Shown: piece by piece, positions 16,222 through 24,524 of the stretch
Position numbering within the stretch: the first letter of the stretch is position 1
Layout: every line of letters starts with the position of its first letter
Assembly (NCBI GenBank): GCA_964596245.1
Contig: CAZQSK010000009.1
Span: 1-36,694 of the forward strand
DNA: 36,694 nt
Reading direction: 5' to 3'
DNA from: RHKK01 sp964596245
Lineage (GTDB): Bacteria > Patescibacteriota > Patescibacteriia > 2-12-FULL-60-25
Notes under the pieces: generated by a model
What the model saw: the letters and a program-made list of their open reading frames with translations, nothing else
Databases searched by the model: none
What the model was told of the DNA's origin: nothing
Position numbers and translations under genes: made by a program

Positions 16222-16665
16222 ATGAAGAAACTCCAACCGTATCTTTTTCCAGCCACCTTTTTGATCTCCGTGATGGGCATGGTGGGCTCGCTCTACTTTA
16301 GCGAAGTCCTGCGCCTTGCACCGTGTGTTTTGTGTTGGTATCAGCGCATTTCTCTGTATCCGATTGTTGCATTGAGCTTGGTGGCGATGTTTCGTAAGGA
16401 TCAGAAGGCCTATAGCTATATCCTTCCGTTGATTATCGGCGGATTAATTGTTGCGACGTATCATGTGGTTTTGTACTACGGCGTGAATTGGGGCATTCGT
16501 CCGGATTGGATCGGTCCTTGCCAGGACGGTGTTTCATGCACCACGCGTTATGTCGAGTACTTTGGTTTTGTCACCATCCCGCTTTTGTCTTGGCTCGCGC
16601 ATGTGGGGATTACCGTGCTCATGCTGATTGCTTGGAGGATTGACCGAAAGCCCGTTTTGACGTAG
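16222..16665 (+). CDS. dsbB: Disulfide bond formation protein, DsbB/BdbC type
   Basis: 147 residues with four membrane helices. This quinone-linked membrane enzyme re-oxidises DsbA-type thiol oxidases. The first redox pair is C35-VL-C38 (PCVLCWYQR, a family hallmark) and the second is C100 and C106 (CQDGVSC), both in external loops. The length matches short BdbC-like forms. No DsbA partner is in the window. Likely clients are the many Cys-containing exported proteins encoded here (4640-6950, 30978-33653, 33912-34418); that is inference. Confidence 0.92.
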   Translation: MKKLQPYLFPATFLISVMGMVGSLYFSEVLRLAPCVLCWYQRISLYPIVALSLVAMFRKDQKAYSYILPLIIGGLIVATYHVVLYYGVNWGIRPDWIGPCQDGVSCTTRYVEYFGFVTIPLLSWLAHVGITVLMLIAWRIDRKPVLT

Positions 16666-16668
16666 GTT
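16640..16668 (+). promoter_or_regulatory. Promoter of the Fe-S operon (TTGACC-17-TAGGTT)
   Basis: TTGACC and TAGGTT are 17 bases apart, overlapping the end of dsbB. The -10 box ends seven bases before the ATG of the cysteine desulfurase gene, which fits a leaderless start. Confidence 0.6.
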
Positions 16669-16675
16669 CGGACAC

Positions 16676-17911
16676 ATGCGAGTGATTTATCTCGACCACG
16701 CGGCCACCACGCCGTTGGATGAGCGCGTGCTTGAAGCCATGCGCCCTTTTTTCGATGAGACATTCGGAAATCCGTCCTCTTTTCATACGATTGGCAAGGG
16801 CGCGAAAGATGCGGTGGATGGGGCGCGTGCGAGCATTGCCAAGCGCTTGAATGCACACGCGGACGAAATCATTTTTACGTCAGGCGGAACCGAGTCTGAC
16901 AACATGGCAGTCATGGGGGTGCCGCGTTATTTTGCGACCTGTCCGCCGTTTACCGATCCCGCGACCGGGAAGCCGCATGTCATCACGAGCGCGATCGAAC
17001 ATCATGCCGTGCTTGAGCCGCTTATTTGGTTGCAGCGTCGCAAGGAAATCGAGCTCACCATTCTTCCTGTCGATCGTTATGGCATGGTGGATGTGAAGGA
17101 GGTAGTGGCAGCCATTAAGCCGACAACGGTTTTGGTGAGCATTATGACCGCGAATAACGAGATCGGAACGATTCAGCCGCTCGCCGATATTGGTCGCGCC
17201 ATCTTAAAGTGGCGCAAAGAACAGTCGAGCCTGTTTCCGTATTTTCATACGGATGCCTGTCAGGCCACGGGTTTTCTCGAGCTGGATGTTGAGAAGATGC
17301 ATGTCGATCTTTTGACCTTGAACGGCTCGAAGATCTATGGCCCGAAAGGTGTTGGCGCGTTGTATGTACGTCGCGGTGTGAAGGTACAGCCGTTTTTGGT
17401 CGGTGGAGGACAGGAGCGCAACCTTCGTCCGGGCACGGAAAACGTGCCGGGCATTGTCGGTCTCGCGAAGGCTCTGGAACTTGCGCAAGAAAATCGCGAA
17501 GCAGAGTCAGAGCGTCTGACGGCCCTGCGTGATCGTCTCACCGAGGGCTTGCTCAAGATCCCGAAAACGATTTTGAACGGTCATCCGACCGAGCGTTTGC
17601 CCAATAGCGTGAACATTTCGTTCATCGACATCGAGGGCGAGGCGGCCGTGCTGTATTTGGACGCGCAGGGCATCATGGTTTCGACGGGTTCCGCCTGTGC
17701 TTCAACCTCCCTTGATCCATCGCATGTGATTTTGGCCACCGGGCTCTCGTATGAGGCGGCGCACGGTTCCATACGTTTCACCTTAGGCCATTCAACCACA
17801 GAAAAAGATGTCGATTTCGTGATCGAAGTCATGCCGGCGATTGTCGAGCGTTTGCGCATGATGAGTCCGGTCAATCTCGACATGAAATATTTTGAAACAC
17901 ACACCAAATAA
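16676..17911 (+). CDS. iscS: Cysteine desulfurase (NifS/IscS type)
   Basis: 411 residues. This PLP enzyme takes sulfur from cysteine for Fe-S cluster assembly and other thiolation. Visible are the N-terminal YLDHAATTP, the TSGGTESDN phosphate-binding loop, SAIEHHAVLEP, the PLP lysine K219 in LNGSKIYGPKG, GGGQERNLRPGTEN, and the active cysteine C341 in STGSACAS. Length and motifs are standard for class I enzymes. First gene of an operon with nifU-like, nfu-like and ferredoxin genes (gaps of 4, 12 and 1 bases). Confidence 0.95.
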   Translation: MRVIYLDHAATTPLDERVLEAMRPFFDETFGNPSSFHTIGKGAKDAVDGARASIAKRLNAHADEIIFTSGGTESDNMAVMGVPRYFATCPPFTDPATGKPHVITSAIEHHAVLEPLIWLQRRKEIELTILPVDRYGMVDVKEVVAAIKPTTVLVSIMTANNEIGTIQPLADIGRAILKWRKEQSSLFPYFHTDACQATGFLELDVEKMHVDLLTLNGSKIYGPKGVGALYVRRGVKVQPFLVGGGQERNLRPGTENVPGIVGLAKALELAQENREAESERLTALRDRLTEGLLKIPKTILNGHPTERLPNSVNISFIDIEGEAAVLYLDAQGIMVSTGSACASTSLDPSHVILATGLSYEAAHGSIRFTLGHSTTEKDVDFVIEVMPAIVERLRMMSPVNLDMKYFETHTK

Positions 17912-17915
17912 TCGT

Positions 17916-18605
17916 ATGTCAGACACGCAGCCGATCACCGCCGCAACCAACGATGCCCGTAAGGGTGACGTGGTCGCGACCAAAGAAAAGGGATGGTTCT
18001 ACACGGATACGGTAAAGGATCACTTTTTCAATCCCAAGAATTTTTTGGATGATGAGACGCCGTATCACGACGCCTATTTGGGCATGGTCGGTTCGCCGGC
18101 GTGTGGTGATGCCATGAAGGTCTGGCTGCGTATTGAAAAGGATGCGAATGGCGTCGAACGTGTGAAGGATTTCAAATGGAAGACGTTCGGTTGCGCTTCG
18201 GCCATCGCTTCAACTTCAATGTTGTCTGTCATGGTAACGGAGAACGGTGGTTTGTCGGTCGAAGAAGCGCTTAAGCTGCGTCCGCAGGATATTATGGCGC
18301 GCTTGGGGGGATTGCCGGCTCGCAAGGTGCATTGTTCGGTATTGGGAGATAAGGCGTTGCGCAGCGCGGTGAATGATTACTATCGCAAATCGGGCCAGGA
18401 CTCGAAGATCGCGGTTGAGCAGGGTCGCATCATCGACAAGGTGTTGAAAATTACCGACCACGACATTGAAGAAGCGGTGCTTGAAGGTGCTGACACGCTC
18501 GAAAAACTGCAGCAAAAGACCAAAGTTGGAACGGGCGATCCGTCGTGTTTGCCTGAGGTCGAGCAGCTGCTCCGGTTTTACAAAGAGAAGTATTTCGGAG
18601 CATAA
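17916..18605 (+). CDS. nifU: NifU/IscU-type Fe-S scaffold with a degenerate central domain
   Basis: 229 residues. Residues 30-150 form the U-type scaffold domain, with the three cluster cysteines C63 (ACGD), C93 (FGCASAIA) and C140 (HCS). Residues 165-225 resemble the [2Fe-2S] BFD-like central domain of NifU (DHDIEEAVLEGADTLEKLQQ...PEVEQLL) but keep only C211 of its usual four cysteines, so this part probably cannot hold its own cluster. The usual C-terminal Nfu domain is encoded separately by the next gene. It accepts sulfur from the desulfurase encoded four bases upstream. Confidence 0.9.
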   Translation: MSDTQPITAATNDARKGDVVATKEKGWFYTDTVKDHFFNPKNFLDDETPYHDAYLGMVGSPACGDAMKVWLRIEKDANGVERVKDFKWKTFGCASAIASTSMLSVMVTENGGLSVEEALKLRPQDIMARLGGLPARKVHCSVLGDKALRSAVNDYYRKSGQDSKIAVEQGRIIDKVLKITDHDIEEAVLEGADTLEKLQQKTKVGTGDPSCLPEVEQLLRFYKEKYFGA

Positions 18606-18617
18606 TTCTCGCGACCT

Positions 18618-18845
18618 ATGCATCCGCAAGAAGCATTGAAGGAAACGCTGGAAGGCTTGAAGCCGATGCTTGATGCAGCCGGCCGCTCGATCGAAGTCAC
18701 GGAAGCCACCGATGAATCGTGTACCGTACTGTTGAAGGGCTTTTGCGGGGATTGCGCCTGCACCGCCTCATATGTCGAAGGTATTCAAGAGATCTTGGCC
18801 GAGAAGTCTCCGGCCGTGAAAGACGTTCGATTCATCCAGGCCTAA
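18618..18845 (+). CDS. nfu: Small Nfu-type Fe-S carrier domain protein
   Basis: 75 residues. It looks like a stand-alone NifU C-terminal (Nfu) domain, a carrier that passes clusters to target proteins, with C43-GD-C46-A-C48 in place of the usual CxGC motif. The third cysteine is unusual. It follows nifU by 12 bases and the ferredoxin gene starts one base later, so all belong to one operon. Confidence 0.8.
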   Translation: MHPQEALKETLEGLKPMLDAAGRSIEVTEATDESCTVLLKGFCGDCACTASYVEGIQEILAEKSPAVKDVRFIQA

Positions 18846-18846
18846 T

Positions 18847-19083
18847 ATGGACGAGAAGAAGCCACTCAAAATTTCCAAAGTCGTGGTTGATCGCGATCTT
18901 TGTATCGGTGCTGCGCCGTGTGTAACGGTTGCTCCGGGTGTGTTCCAGCTCGACGAAGAAAATAAGGCGTACGTCGTAGATCAAAACGCTGCCGACGCCG
19001 AGACGATTTTGCTTGCGGCGCAAGCTTGTCCGGTGCAGGCCATCATCATCTACGACGAAGAGGGTAAACAGATTTATCCGTAA
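18847..19083 (+). CDS. Small ferredoxin with a three-cysteine cluster site
   Basis: 78 residues, a single-cluster bacterial-type ferredoxin. Cluster ligands are C19, C25 and C61 (CIGAAPC and ACPVQAI). The second cysteine of the normal CxxCxxC motif is replaced by alanine (A22), so it most likely carries a [3Fe-4S] cluster or a [4Fe-4S] cluster with one open site. It probably supplies electrons for Fe-S assembly or another redox step. Last gene of the operon; a terminator follows. Confidence 0.85.
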   Translation: MDEKKPLKISKVVVDRDLCIGAAPCVTVAPGVFQLDEENKAYVVDQNAADAETILLAAQACPVQAIIIYDEEGKQIYP

Positions 19084-19103
19084 AAAAATAACCCGACCGC
19101 ATC

Positions 19104-19124
19104 ATCCGCCAGAAGGCGGATTTT
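19104..19124 (+). terminator. Intrinsic terminator of the Fe-S operon
   Basis: ATCCGCC / GGCGGAT with a four-base loop, followed by TTTTA. It lies against the stop codon of the convergent gene at 19123. Confidence 0.7.
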
Positions 19125-19830
19125 ACTTGGTCGGATCAGTGACGGCCGTGTCTTCGATGAAGAGCTCGGCCAGACCGTCCTCGAGATCATTCTCGGTGAC
19201 GGTGGACCAGAATTGCTTCGGGTCGAAGCGCTTGGCCGCCTCGAACTCCATCTCGAGCTCGCGAATGCGCACCTGCGAAGCCACGAGTTTTCTTGTGATG
19301 TCGTTGCGCTTATCGCGCTCCTCGTCGATGCGTAGGTCGAGGAAGTCCTCGTCGAGACGGTGCACTTGCCGCTTGAGCTCGCTCTTCACGAGTGCCTCGG
19401 CCAGCTGCTCGTTGAGGCTGCGCAGGCGCATCAGGCGCTGGGACTCTGGTATCTCGGCATCCGAGAGATCATTCTCGGTGACGGCCATGAGCCGCACGGC
19501 GCGTCGCGCCACGATCTTCACCTGCGAGTCGAAGCCGTATGTGCCGCTCTTGGTGAAGAGTTCGGCATTGATGATGCCGCCCGGCCCGATCTCGTAGATC
19601 GGTTCCTGGCGGACGACTTCGATGTCGCGCCCCTTGGCACCTCGCTCCATCACGCGGATGAAGACATTCGCGCTGCCCTCGAGAACGATGAAGGCGGTAT
19701 CGACCTCCTGGTCGAATTCCACGATCGTCTTCCCGGGCTCGTAGAGAACTTCGGGAAGCGGAGACGCCTTCGGTTTGGGAAAGGCGAGGACATTGGCCGG
19801 TTTGGGAACCGGGATGGGAGTTTTGCCCAA
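19123..19830 (-). CDS. G+C-rich protein with a cyclic-nucleotide-binding-like fold and a coiled coil
   Basis: 235 residues, no signal peptide. After a Pro-rich N-terminus, residues about 25-115 read like a cNMP-binding/cupin domain of CRP type: YEPGKTIVEFDQEVDTAFIVLEG, then a GPGGIINAELF turn and a closing strand. No helix-turn-helix follows; instead residues about 130-200 form a charged coiled coil. The fold assignment is by pattern only, and ligand residues are not clear. The start is a TTG at 19830 with AAGGAG before it. Codon use matches the other G+C-rich genes. Confidence 0.65.
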   Translation of the reverse strand: MGKTPIPVPKPANVLAFPKPKASPLPEVLYEPGKTIVEFDQEVDTAFIVLEGSANVFIRVMERGAKGRDIEVVRQEPIYEIGPGGIINAELFTKSGTYGFDSQVKIVARRAVRLMAVTENDLSDAEIPESQRLMRLRSLNEQLAEALVKSELKRQVHRLDEDFLDLRIDEERDKRNDITRKLVASQVRIRELEMEFEAAKRFDPKQFWSTVTENDLEDGLAELFIEDTAVTDPTK

Positions 19831-19900
19831 GGTACTGCTCCTTCGTATGACGGGGAACCGTCGTAGGTTTGGCGTCCGCGAAGTATTCGCAGGACATTCG

Positions 19901-19929
19901 ACCGTAGCTTAAAACGATCGAATTGTCAA
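19901..19929 (-). promoter_or_regulatory. Promoter of the cNMP-fold gene (TTGACA-17-TACGGT)
   Basis: On the minus strand a perfect TTGACA is followed after 17 bases by TACGGT, giving a leader of about 65 bases before the TTG start. The -10 box is a weak match. Confidence 0.55.
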
Positions 19930-19957
19930 TAAATTACAGGTTTTTCTTCCTATTTGT

Positions 19958-19984
19958 TACAAAAAAAGCCCGAGGGTTACTCGG
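19958..19984 (-). terminator. Intrinsic terminator of the DMT transporter gene
   Basis: On the minus strand CCGAG / CTCGG encloses the stop codon and is followed by GCTTTTTTT. Confidence 0.75.
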
Positions 19985-20852
19985 ACAGGGCGGTCAGGGC
20001 CATGACCAGGGCGCCAGCGAATAGGATGAGGCTGCCGGCCGCTCTTGATGGCGGCACAGCCTCGCCCAGAAAGCGGCGTCCCATGATTGGGCCGATGACG
20101 GTCGAGAGGCGCTTTAGGCAGATCACGTAGGTGACCGGCGCGAGTGCCATTCCGGCGTATTGGCTCAACGCAGAGAAGTTGGCGAGGATGCCCGAACCGA
20201 TGAACAGTCGGAGATTTGGTCGCCCATGTGATCCTGCTCGCAGAAGTGCGAATGGACCCAACATGAGACTCAGAAATCCTGTGACCAACGGTAGGTACCA
20301 CCACAGGCCTTGCGCCTCGAGACCAAGCTGGTCGAGTGGGGCCGTGATGCTGAACAATGCCGTGGCAAGAAACATGCTCATCTGTCCGGGTTTGTGCCAG
20401 ATGAGGAGCGGTTCATACCAGGTGCAGCCGGGCTGTAGGTTCACGACATACAGGCCGATGATGCAGATGCCCACGCCGATGCCTCCGAGGAGGCTTACCT
20501 GTTGGCCGGTGATGATCGGACCGGTCAGGAGCATGAAGGCGGGAGTGAGGGCCATGAGCGGGGCCGTGAGCGAGAGTGGTGCCTCGCGCATGGCGTGCAT
20601 GTAGAGGCTGCTGCTCACCGCGCCGAAGAGGGAGCAGATGAGCACGGGCAGGAGACCCGTGAAGCTCAGGTCAGGCTCGCCGCCCAACAGAGCGGCGAAC
20701 GGCAGACTGAGGACGGCCATCGAGCCGTGCATGGCGCAGGACGCAAGGAGAGGATCGATTTTGGAGCCGTTCGACTCCTTGGTTGCGAGTTTGAGCAGTA
20801 CGTCGCTGCTCGAATTCATGAAGGCGGAAGCGAGACCGAATAGTACCCACAT
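19977..20852 (-). CDS. DMT-family (EamA) transporter
   Basis: 291 residues with about ten hydrophobic helices in two similar halves. The first half ends with SLTAPLMALTPAFMLLTGPIITGQ and the second with VTYVICLKRLSTVIGPIMGRRFLGE, a typical EamA pattern. The substrate is unknown. The ATG has GAGGTGG three bases before it and lies 29 bases after the methyltransferase gene on the same strand, so the two are probably one operon. Confidence 0.85.
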   Translation of the reverse strand: MWVLFGLASAFMNSSSDVLLKLATKESNGSKIDPLLASCAMHGSMAVLSLPFAALLGGEPDLSFTGLLPVLICSLFGAVSSSLYMHAMREAPLSLTAPLMALTPAFMLLTGPIITGQQVSLLGGIGVGICIIGLYVVNLQPGCTWYEPLLIWHKPGQMSMFLATALFSITAPLDQLGLEAQGLWWYLPLVTGFLSLMLGPFALLRAGSHGRPNLRLFIGSGILANFSALSQYAGMALAPVTYVICLKRLSTVIGPIMGRRFLGEAVPPSRAAGSLILFAGALVMALTALSE

Positions 20853-20881
20853 GGACCACCTCGGTGAGGGGGAAAGGAGCT

Positions 20882-22048
20882 TCAGTCTTTTACCAGAATA
20901 TGGATGCGACGCAAGACACGCTGATCTTCGCGGCCATACGCAAGTGGTTTGGACAGCGGGGAGAGGCCGGCGGCGACTGCGGCGGCGGTGGCATCAGTTA
21001 CAACGGATTCGTTTCCAACCACAAATTCAGGCCAGACACAGACAAGGCGTCCACCTTTGTTCAAAAGCTTCGCGAATTTAGGGAGGGACTCTTTCCAAAC
21101 GCGTTCGACATTGTCCTTGTTCTTCATCAAAAAGGACTGCGGTTCATGTCCGCGCAGCGGTTCACCCAAATAGCCTTCCGTAACAATCGCATCAACTGTT
21201 TCGGTGAGATGCTGATCAATCTTTTGTGCCGGTGTCACGATGAGACGTGGCTCACTCGACTTGGCGACCAAGCCCTCGGTATTCAACCATTCGTAATTTT
21301 CTTTTGTGCCAGCGATTTGCTTTGGATCAATGTCAGAACCGACTAAACGCGCATCGGGAAACAACATGCCGGCTTCCATCAACACGGTTCCACCGCCGCA
21401 AAACGGATCAAGCAATGATTTGATCTGCGAATCGCCTGTAGCAAGATTTACCATCATGCGCGCGAGCTTGGGCGGCAGCATGCCTGTTTTGGCATCGCGG
21501 AACGGGCGGCCGTAATCACGCAAACTCCACGCGTCGGCGTTTTGTACATGTGACGTAAGTCCAACCAGAATTTTTCCGCGCTCAATTATCAGCACAAAAT
21601 CGTATCCCTCGGTGTTGAGTTTGAGCTTGGAGACGGCGGCAGGGGAGATCTCGCCATGATCGCCCGTGACCCAGCGCACCGAGCGGCCGCGTTCTTGGAG
21701 TTGACGTTTCAATTCGATGGGGAGCTTCTTAAACTTGCCGGTGTCGTTATTTGTGCCGAGCAAAGTCAGTCCAAAGAGGACCCGGTCGGCACGCGGACGG
21801 GCATCGATTTGGTCAGCGAGCTTTTCAGCTAAATTAGTAGAGGTGAGGGTGCCACTCGCCTCTTCGAGGATGATTTCCCCCAGTTTCACCACCCCAGCCA
21901 GACGTTCCTGGAGCTCGGCACCATCAAAAGAGGGGGATTCGACTACCCCAATTTGACCCAGGCGTTGAACGGTTTTTGTACCCAAAACAGCCTCGGCTTC
22001 GGCCTGGGACAGCTCTGGGTGGGTTCCGTAGAGCAAAAAATGCTTCAT
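20882..22048 (-). CDS. Trm11-like RNA methyltransferase (UPF0020 family)
   Basis: 388 residues. The N-terminal half (to about 180) has the THUMP-like layout of tRNA guanine-N2 methyltransferases. The C-terminal Rossmann domain carries the SAM-binding motif LDPFCGGGTVLMEA (DPFCGGGT at 214-221) and GSDIDPKQIAG. The catalytic motif, usually DPPYG in this family, is TEGYLGEPL at 290-298. Its target is probably a tRNA guanosine, from family knowledge. First gene of an operon with the DMT transporter. It diverges from the G+C-rich gene at 22240. Confidence 0.82.
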   Translation of the reverse strand: MKHFLLYGTHPELSQAEAEAVLGTKTVQRLGQIGVVESPSFDGAELQERLAGVVKLGEIILEEASGTLTSTNLAEKLADQIDARPRADRVLFGLTLLGTNNDTGKFKKLPIELKRQLQERGRSVRWVTGDHGEISPAAVSKLKLNTEGYDFVLIIERGKILVGLTSHVQNADAWSLRDYGRPFRDAKTGMLPPKLARMMVNLATGDSQIKSLLDPFCGGGTVLMEAGMLFPDARLVGSDIDPKQIAGTKENYEWLNTEGLVAKSSEPRLIVTPAQKIDQHLTETVDAIVTEGYLGEPLRGHEPQSFLMKNKDNVERVWKESLPKFAKLLNKGGRLVCVWPEFVVGNESVVTDATAAAVAAGLSPLSKPLAYGREDQRVLRRIHILVKD

Positions 22049-22088
22049 TAAGCGCTATTTTTAGCAGAGATTCCGGCTGGGTGCAACC

Positions 22089-22117
22089 TTGACTTACCTT
22101 CTAATGTATGATTATCT
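22089..22117 (+). promoter_or_regulatory. Promoter of the coiled-coil gene at 22240 (TTGACT-17-TTATCT)
   Basis: TTGACT and TTATCT are 17 bases apart. The leader is about 115 bases and contains overlapping inverted repeats: AAAAGC/GCTTTT (22129-22146) and GCGGTT/AACCGC (22149-22166). Confidence 0.65.
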
Positions 22118-22239
22118 AAGCCGTCGCCAAAAGCGGCTATGCTTTTCGGCGGTTGCGCTTAACCGCGTACCGCACTTTCCCAATTGAGACACGTATTCCA
22201 AACAACGAACAAGGATTCAGCCCAAGAAGGAGGCCCGTC

Positions 22240-24348
22240 ATGTTGCGTCAGCTGTTCATCCTCATCGTGGCCGTCATGGCCATCAACTTCAACCTCAACC
22301 CCGCATCGGCTCAGCTCGCCCCCGGCGAGTTCCGCCAGCTGCGGTCCGACGATCCCGCCTGCGCCGAAGGGTTCACCTGCTTCCAGGTGGGTCCCTACGA
22401 GTCCGGAGCCGAGATCGGCTTCGATCGCATGCTTCGGGTCGTGAACCACGGCGTCGAAGAGGCGCAGCAGGTCACGATTCTCCAGCTCGAGGCCGCCAAT
22501 CCGTGCGGTGTCATGTACACGTCGCCTGGTCGCCGTTCGGCGGTCAATGGCGAGTGCAGCCGCAACGGCACGAGCGAGCGCGTCACCTTCGCAGAGTACT
22601 GCGACGGTGCGAGCGCCTGCTCGCGCTGGCCCTTCGCGGGCCGCGTGTATCGCGTGCCTTCGGTGCGCATCCTGACCCCCGACGAACGTGCCGAAGAGAT
22701 GGCACGCGAGATCGCGAACGCGGTCGTCACCGAGACGGTGCCGGCGCCTTCGACGCTCGGCGCCAACCTGCGGGAACTGATCGAGCTGCGTAGCTCCGAT
22801 CAGCCTCCCACCGACGCGCACGAAGTCGCCGCTCTCACGGCCATGGCAGACGCCTTGGATCGTACGAGCGCCACGGCTCACGTCGAGACGGCTCCGGACA
22901 TGGTCTTCGATCATGCGGAGACGGCCGCCCGCTCGGAAGAGTCGGATGCCCTCGCGGATGCGAATGCCCGCGTCGCGGAGCTCGAGACCGAGCTCGCGGC
23001 CCTTCGCGCGACGCCCGCAACCGGCGGCTGGTCGACCGGCCTCGGCATCGCGCTCGGCATCGCCGTCCTCATCATCCTGATGCTGCTTTTCACGCGGCGT
23101 CCGGGTGTCGAGGGCTCGACCATCATCAACCTCACAGACGATGAGCGTCGCGAGATCGAAGCGAAGGCTGAGGCGAAGTACAAGAAGAAGTTCGAGACCA
23201 CGAACACGCAGCTCAAGGAGATCGCTGATACGGACGTCAACCTCAAGATGTTGCGCGCCCTGCAGAAGACCTTCCTCGAGCGCATGGGCGAGGTGATGAA
23301 CGACAGGAGCTTCGAAGAGACGCTTTCCGACGCCCGGGCCTATCGGGACGACTGGAAGCGGCTCGTGAAGGGCTACACGCCGAAGGGGCTTGCCGACGCG
23401 CTTGCCAACGCCAAGGTGTTCGAGCGCATGGAGAAGGCCTTCGCGGCCGTCTTCGGTGAGCTCTCGCCGCCGATCGCGTTCGGTGAGTACGCCTTCGCCG
23501 GCCTGCAGCATCGTCACGAGAAGGCGCTCGCCGATCTCAAGACCAAGCACGACGCCGATCTGGAGGCTCTCGACGAGTCCTTCCAGAACGACCTGCGCGC
23601 CAAGGGTGACGAGATCGCGACGCGCGATACTCGGATCCTCGAGCTGACTCAGGAGAAGTCGGAGCTGCAGGAGCAGCTCAACGACTCCCTGACGGCTGCG
23701 GCTCAGGTCGTGGCCGAGGAACTCGATGTGCTGCTCTTCAACGCCCCCTGGTACCGTGAGGACCTGCGAGGTCTTACGGCACGTCACGAGCTGACGGGCG
23801 AGCGGAACATCGACTACTCGACGGTCGTGAGGCTGTTCGGCATCCCGGCCATGCTGGACGGGAAGCGCTGGAAGCAGAGCGATCGACTGGCTTCGCGCCA
23901 GAAGACGCTCGACCTCTACAACATGTGGCTGAAGATCTACGAGGGGCTGCACAAGCTCACCTCGAGATTCGATGCCCTTGCCGGCCGCAAGGCGGCGAGC
24001 GACCTCACACCTCCCCCCGGATCGATTCCCGCGGAGAGGCCGCTCACCATGCCGCCTCCGCCCGCAGAGCTGCGAGATCTCGGGGATGACCAGGACGAGG
24101 ACGTGACCGGCGTGGCCGGCACGCCCTACCGGTCCGAACCCGAGTCCGTCGAGTCCGAGTCCGATCTCGGGCGCGAGCCCACGGTGATCACCTCGATCGC
24201 GTCGCTCGCCGGAAACGGCCGAGACGATGCGACCACCAAGGTGGCCAACCTGGGTCCCGACGGGGAGCCGGTTCGCACCGGCAAGACCCTGATGGGTCTG
24301 CCCGCGGCGCCGATCGCCGAGCCTGCGGGCCCGGCCGAAGGCGAGTGA
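22240..24348 (+). CDS. G+C-rich signal peptide / ectodomain / TM / coiled-coil protein (copy A)
   Basis: 702 residues. A signal peptide (ending PASAQ) is followed by an exported domain with about six cysteines ending in GRVYRVPSVRIL, an acidic Ala-rich helix, a single TM segment at about 263-287, and a long cytoplasmic region of charged coiled coil (from about 295 to 500), a globular part and a Pro/Asp-rich tail. No known family. The start is fixed by AAGGAGGCC before the ATG, which begins the signal peptide; the frame is open 29 codons further up but lacks a signal there. It shares its domain order and the [VH]P.V motif with the gene at 24525. Transmembrane scaffold or signalling roles are guesses. 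Confidence 0.72.
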   Translation: MLRQLFILIVAVMAINFNLNPASAQLAPGEFRQLRSDDPACAEGFTCFQVGPYESGAEIGFDRMLRVVNHGVEEAQQVTILQLEAANPCGVMYTSPGRRSAVNGECSRNGTSERVTFAEYCDGASACSRWPFAGRVYRVPSVRILTPDERAEEMAREIANAVVTETVPAPSTLGANLRELIELRSSDQPPTDAHEVAALTAMADALDRTSATAHVETAPDMVFDHAETAARSEESDALADANARVAELETELAALRATPATGGWSTGLGIALGIAVLIILMLLFTRRPGVEGSTIINLTDDERREIEAKAEAKYKKKFETTNTQLKEIADTDVNLKMLRALQKTFLERMGEVMNDRSFEETLSDARAYRDDWKRLVKGYTPKGLADALANAKVFERMEKAFAAVFGELSPPIAFGEYAFAGLQHRHEKALADLKTKHDADLEALDESFQNDLRAKGDEIATRDTRILELTQEKSELQEQLNDSLTAAAQVVAEELDVLLFNAPWYREDLRGLTARHELTGERNIDYSTVVRLFGIPAMLDGKRWKQSDRLASRQKTLDLYNMWLKIYEGLHKLTSRFDALAGRKAASDLTPPPGSIPAERPLTMPPPPAELRDLGDDQDEDVTGVAGTPYRSEPESVESESDLGREPTVITSIASLAGNGRDDATTKVANLGPDGEPVRTGKTLMGLPAAPIAEPAGPAEGE

Positions 24349-24376
24349 GGGAATACGTGATCTACTGATTCTCCCG

Positions 24377-24412
24377 AAGGCGTCGCGATACCAGCGACGC
24401 CTTCATTTAATT
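24377..24412 (+). terminator. Terminator-like hairpin after copy A
   Basis: AAGGCGTCGC / GCGACGCCTT is a perfect 10-bp stem with a seven-base loop, followed by CATTTAATTT. The T tract is interrupted, so termination may be partial. Confidence 0.6.
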
Positions 24413-24427
24413 TCCGCAGGTTTTCCC

Positions 24428-24457
24428 TTGACTTTTTCAATAAATTATGGCCATTCT
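24428..24457 (+). promoter_or_regulatory. Probable promoter of the gene at 24525
   Basis: TTGACT is followed after 18 bases by CATTCT. The -35 matches those of the other G+C-rich genes; the -10 is weak. Confidence 0.35.
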
Positions 24458-24524
24458 GGGGTAGCCCTCATGGGGCGTGGATTCCGCACCTTCACTCAAG
24501 AACACACCAGGAAGGAGGCCAGTC

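Noticed and set aside
22159..23952. 597-codon open frame on the minus strand
   Set aside because: Antisense shadow of the coiled-coil gene at 22240, which has promoter, Shine-Dalgarno, signal peptide and TM segment. The antisense product has no such features.
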